Assembly (NCBI GenBank): GCA_051305935.1 | Contig: JBPPMG010000113.1 | Span: forward strand, 1-13,944 | DNA: 13,944 nucleotides | Reading direction: 5' to 3' | Source of the DNA: JACPDH01 sp051305935 | Lineage (GTDB): Bacteria; Acidobacteriota; Thermoanaerobaculia; Gp7-AA8 | Shown here: positions 13,219 to 13,944 of the stretch, one piece after another | How positions within the stretch are numbered: the first letter of the stretch is position 1 | How the letters are laid out: each line of letters opens with the position of its first letter | Notes under the pieces: model-generated | Seen by the model: only the letters and a program-made list of their open reading frames with translations | Told to the model about the DNA's origin: nothing | Database searches by the model: none | Translations under genes and position numbers: made by a program

Positions 13219-13932
13219 ATGAAATTGATTCGTGATTCTCGCGCGGCGGCGATGGCCGTCTCGATCGCACTGGCGGCGGCTGCGTTTCCGGTGATCGCAT
13301 GCGCTGAAGAGGTGGTCAGGGAAAAGCGCGTGATCGTGCTGAACGACAACGGCAAGGTGTTCGTCAGCGGAGGAGATGAGGGCGGACCGGCGGCACGCCG
13401 TGGCTACATCGGCGTGCAGCTCGTGGAGCTCACTCCCGACCTGCGCGGCTACTTCGGCGTGGCGAACGACAGTGGCGTGCTCGTCTCCGAGGCGGTCAAG
13501 GGAAGCCCGGCGGAGAAGGCAGGAATCCGGGCGGGGGACGTCATCGTAAGCCTCGACGGCAAGAGCGTCGACTCGGCGCGCAGGATCGGCGAGATCGTCC
13601 GCGAAATGAAGAAGGGCGACACGGTGAAGGTCGATGTGCGCAGAAAAGGCACGGCGCAGCAGTTCCTCGTCACGATCGACGAGCGCGAGCTCAAGCGGTT
13701 CGAGGTCGAAGTGGGCCAGGGGAGCTGGACGGGAATGCAGGAGGGCGACTACAAGGTGTTCGAGTTCGATCCCGAGATGCGGGGAGCCATCGGAAATCTC
13801 AAGGAGTACTTTGAGAGCCCGGAGTGGAAAGCGCGGATTGAAAGCTTCCGGAATTGCGACCAGTTCGAGAAGAAGATCGACGATCTGGAGAAGCGGCTGA
13901 AGGAGCTCGAGAAGCAGCTTCCGAAGAAGTAG
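13219..13932 (+). CDS. Exported PDZ-domain protein with C-terminal coiled coil
   Basis: 237 residues from ATG 13219, with a strong GGGAGGAG ribosome site at 13205-13212; the frame stays open upstream into the anti-sigma gene but that part is a shadow. Residues 1-29 are a signal peptide. Both a lipobox reading (VIAC, Cys28) and a signal-peptidase-I reading (ACA-EE) are possible. The PDZ domain spans about 62-155: carboxylate loop GYIGVQL, DSGVLVSEAVKGSPAEKAGIRAGDVIVSLDGKSV and VKVDVRRKGTAQQFLVTI. There is no Ser-protease domain (no GNSGG), unlike DegS or HtrA. A helical tail ends in heptads EKKIDDLEKRLKELEKQL. In third place of a sigma/anti-sigma operon it may bind C-termini of misfolded envelope proteins and modulate the anti-sigma factor, or be the stress effector. 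Confidence 0.85.
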   Translation: MKLIRDSRAAAMAVSIALAAAAFPVIACAEEVVREKRVIVLNDNGKVFVSGGDEGGPAARRGYIGVQLVELTPDLRGYFGVANDSGVLVSEAVKGSPAEKAGIRAGDVIVSLDGKSVDSARRIGEIVREMKKGDTVKVDVRRKGTAQQFLVTIDERELKRFEVEVGQGSWTGMQEGDYKVFEFDPEMRGAIGNLKEYFESPEWKARIESFRNCDQFEKKIDDLEKRLKELEKQLPKK

Positions 13933-13944
13933 CGTCGCCCGCCC

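Overview
The window is about 14 kb of GC-rich, gene-dense bacterial DNA. It encodes outer-membrane barrels, lipoproteins and periplasmic proteins, so the host is didermic. The TolB-like propeller, the sigma/anti-sigma/PDZ cluster, and a secreted propeller ending in a Cys-flanked domain (W-F-F, LTNVEV and DT...CP motifs) recall uncultured Acidobacteriota, possibly a Thermoanaerobaculia-like lineage. This placement rests on recognition only. No rRNA, tRNA, CRISPR array, insertion sequence or phage gene was seen.

Left part (1-1230, + strand): the 3' end of a TolB/PD40-type propeller gene, then a small YbjN/CesT-like gene starting at TTG.

Flavin redox operon (1365-4839, + strand): four tightly packed genes. 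They are apbE (FAD:protein FMN transferase), an outer-membrane porin with an N-terminal coiled coil, an exported FMN-binding-domain protein with an S-G-A-T flavinylation motif, and a four-helix, histidine-rich membrane protein resembling a b-type cytochrome (DUF4405-like). Two of the three junctions are ATGA overlaps. Upstream lie two TTGAG-N7-CTCAA dyads that resemble 7-1-7 Fur boxes, with a perfect TGTGA-N6-TCACA (CRP-type) palindrome between them. The likely job is a quinol-to-periplasm electron route through a flavinylated carrier, perhaps for iron reduction or uptake. A 12-bp hairpin follows the operon.

Middle part: a minus-strand lipoprotein of unknown function (4912-5724) is divergent from a secreted propeller protein (5931-7115). 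The propeller gene is followed 31 bp later by an MscS channel fused to a cyclic-nucleotide-binding domain (7147-8673). A perfect hairpin plus T5 lies inside the last codons of the channel gene. A convergent small outer-membrane barrel gene (8692-9297, minus) follows.

Right part: a NatA/NatB-type ABC exporter pair (9572-11847), then 400 bp of non-coding DNA with heptameric GGCC repeats in opposite orientations and several palindromes. Last is an ECF sigma factor, an overlapping membrane anti-sigma candidate and an exported PDZ protein (12248-13932). An ECF-like promoter ends close to the sigma start codon, suggesting autoregulation.
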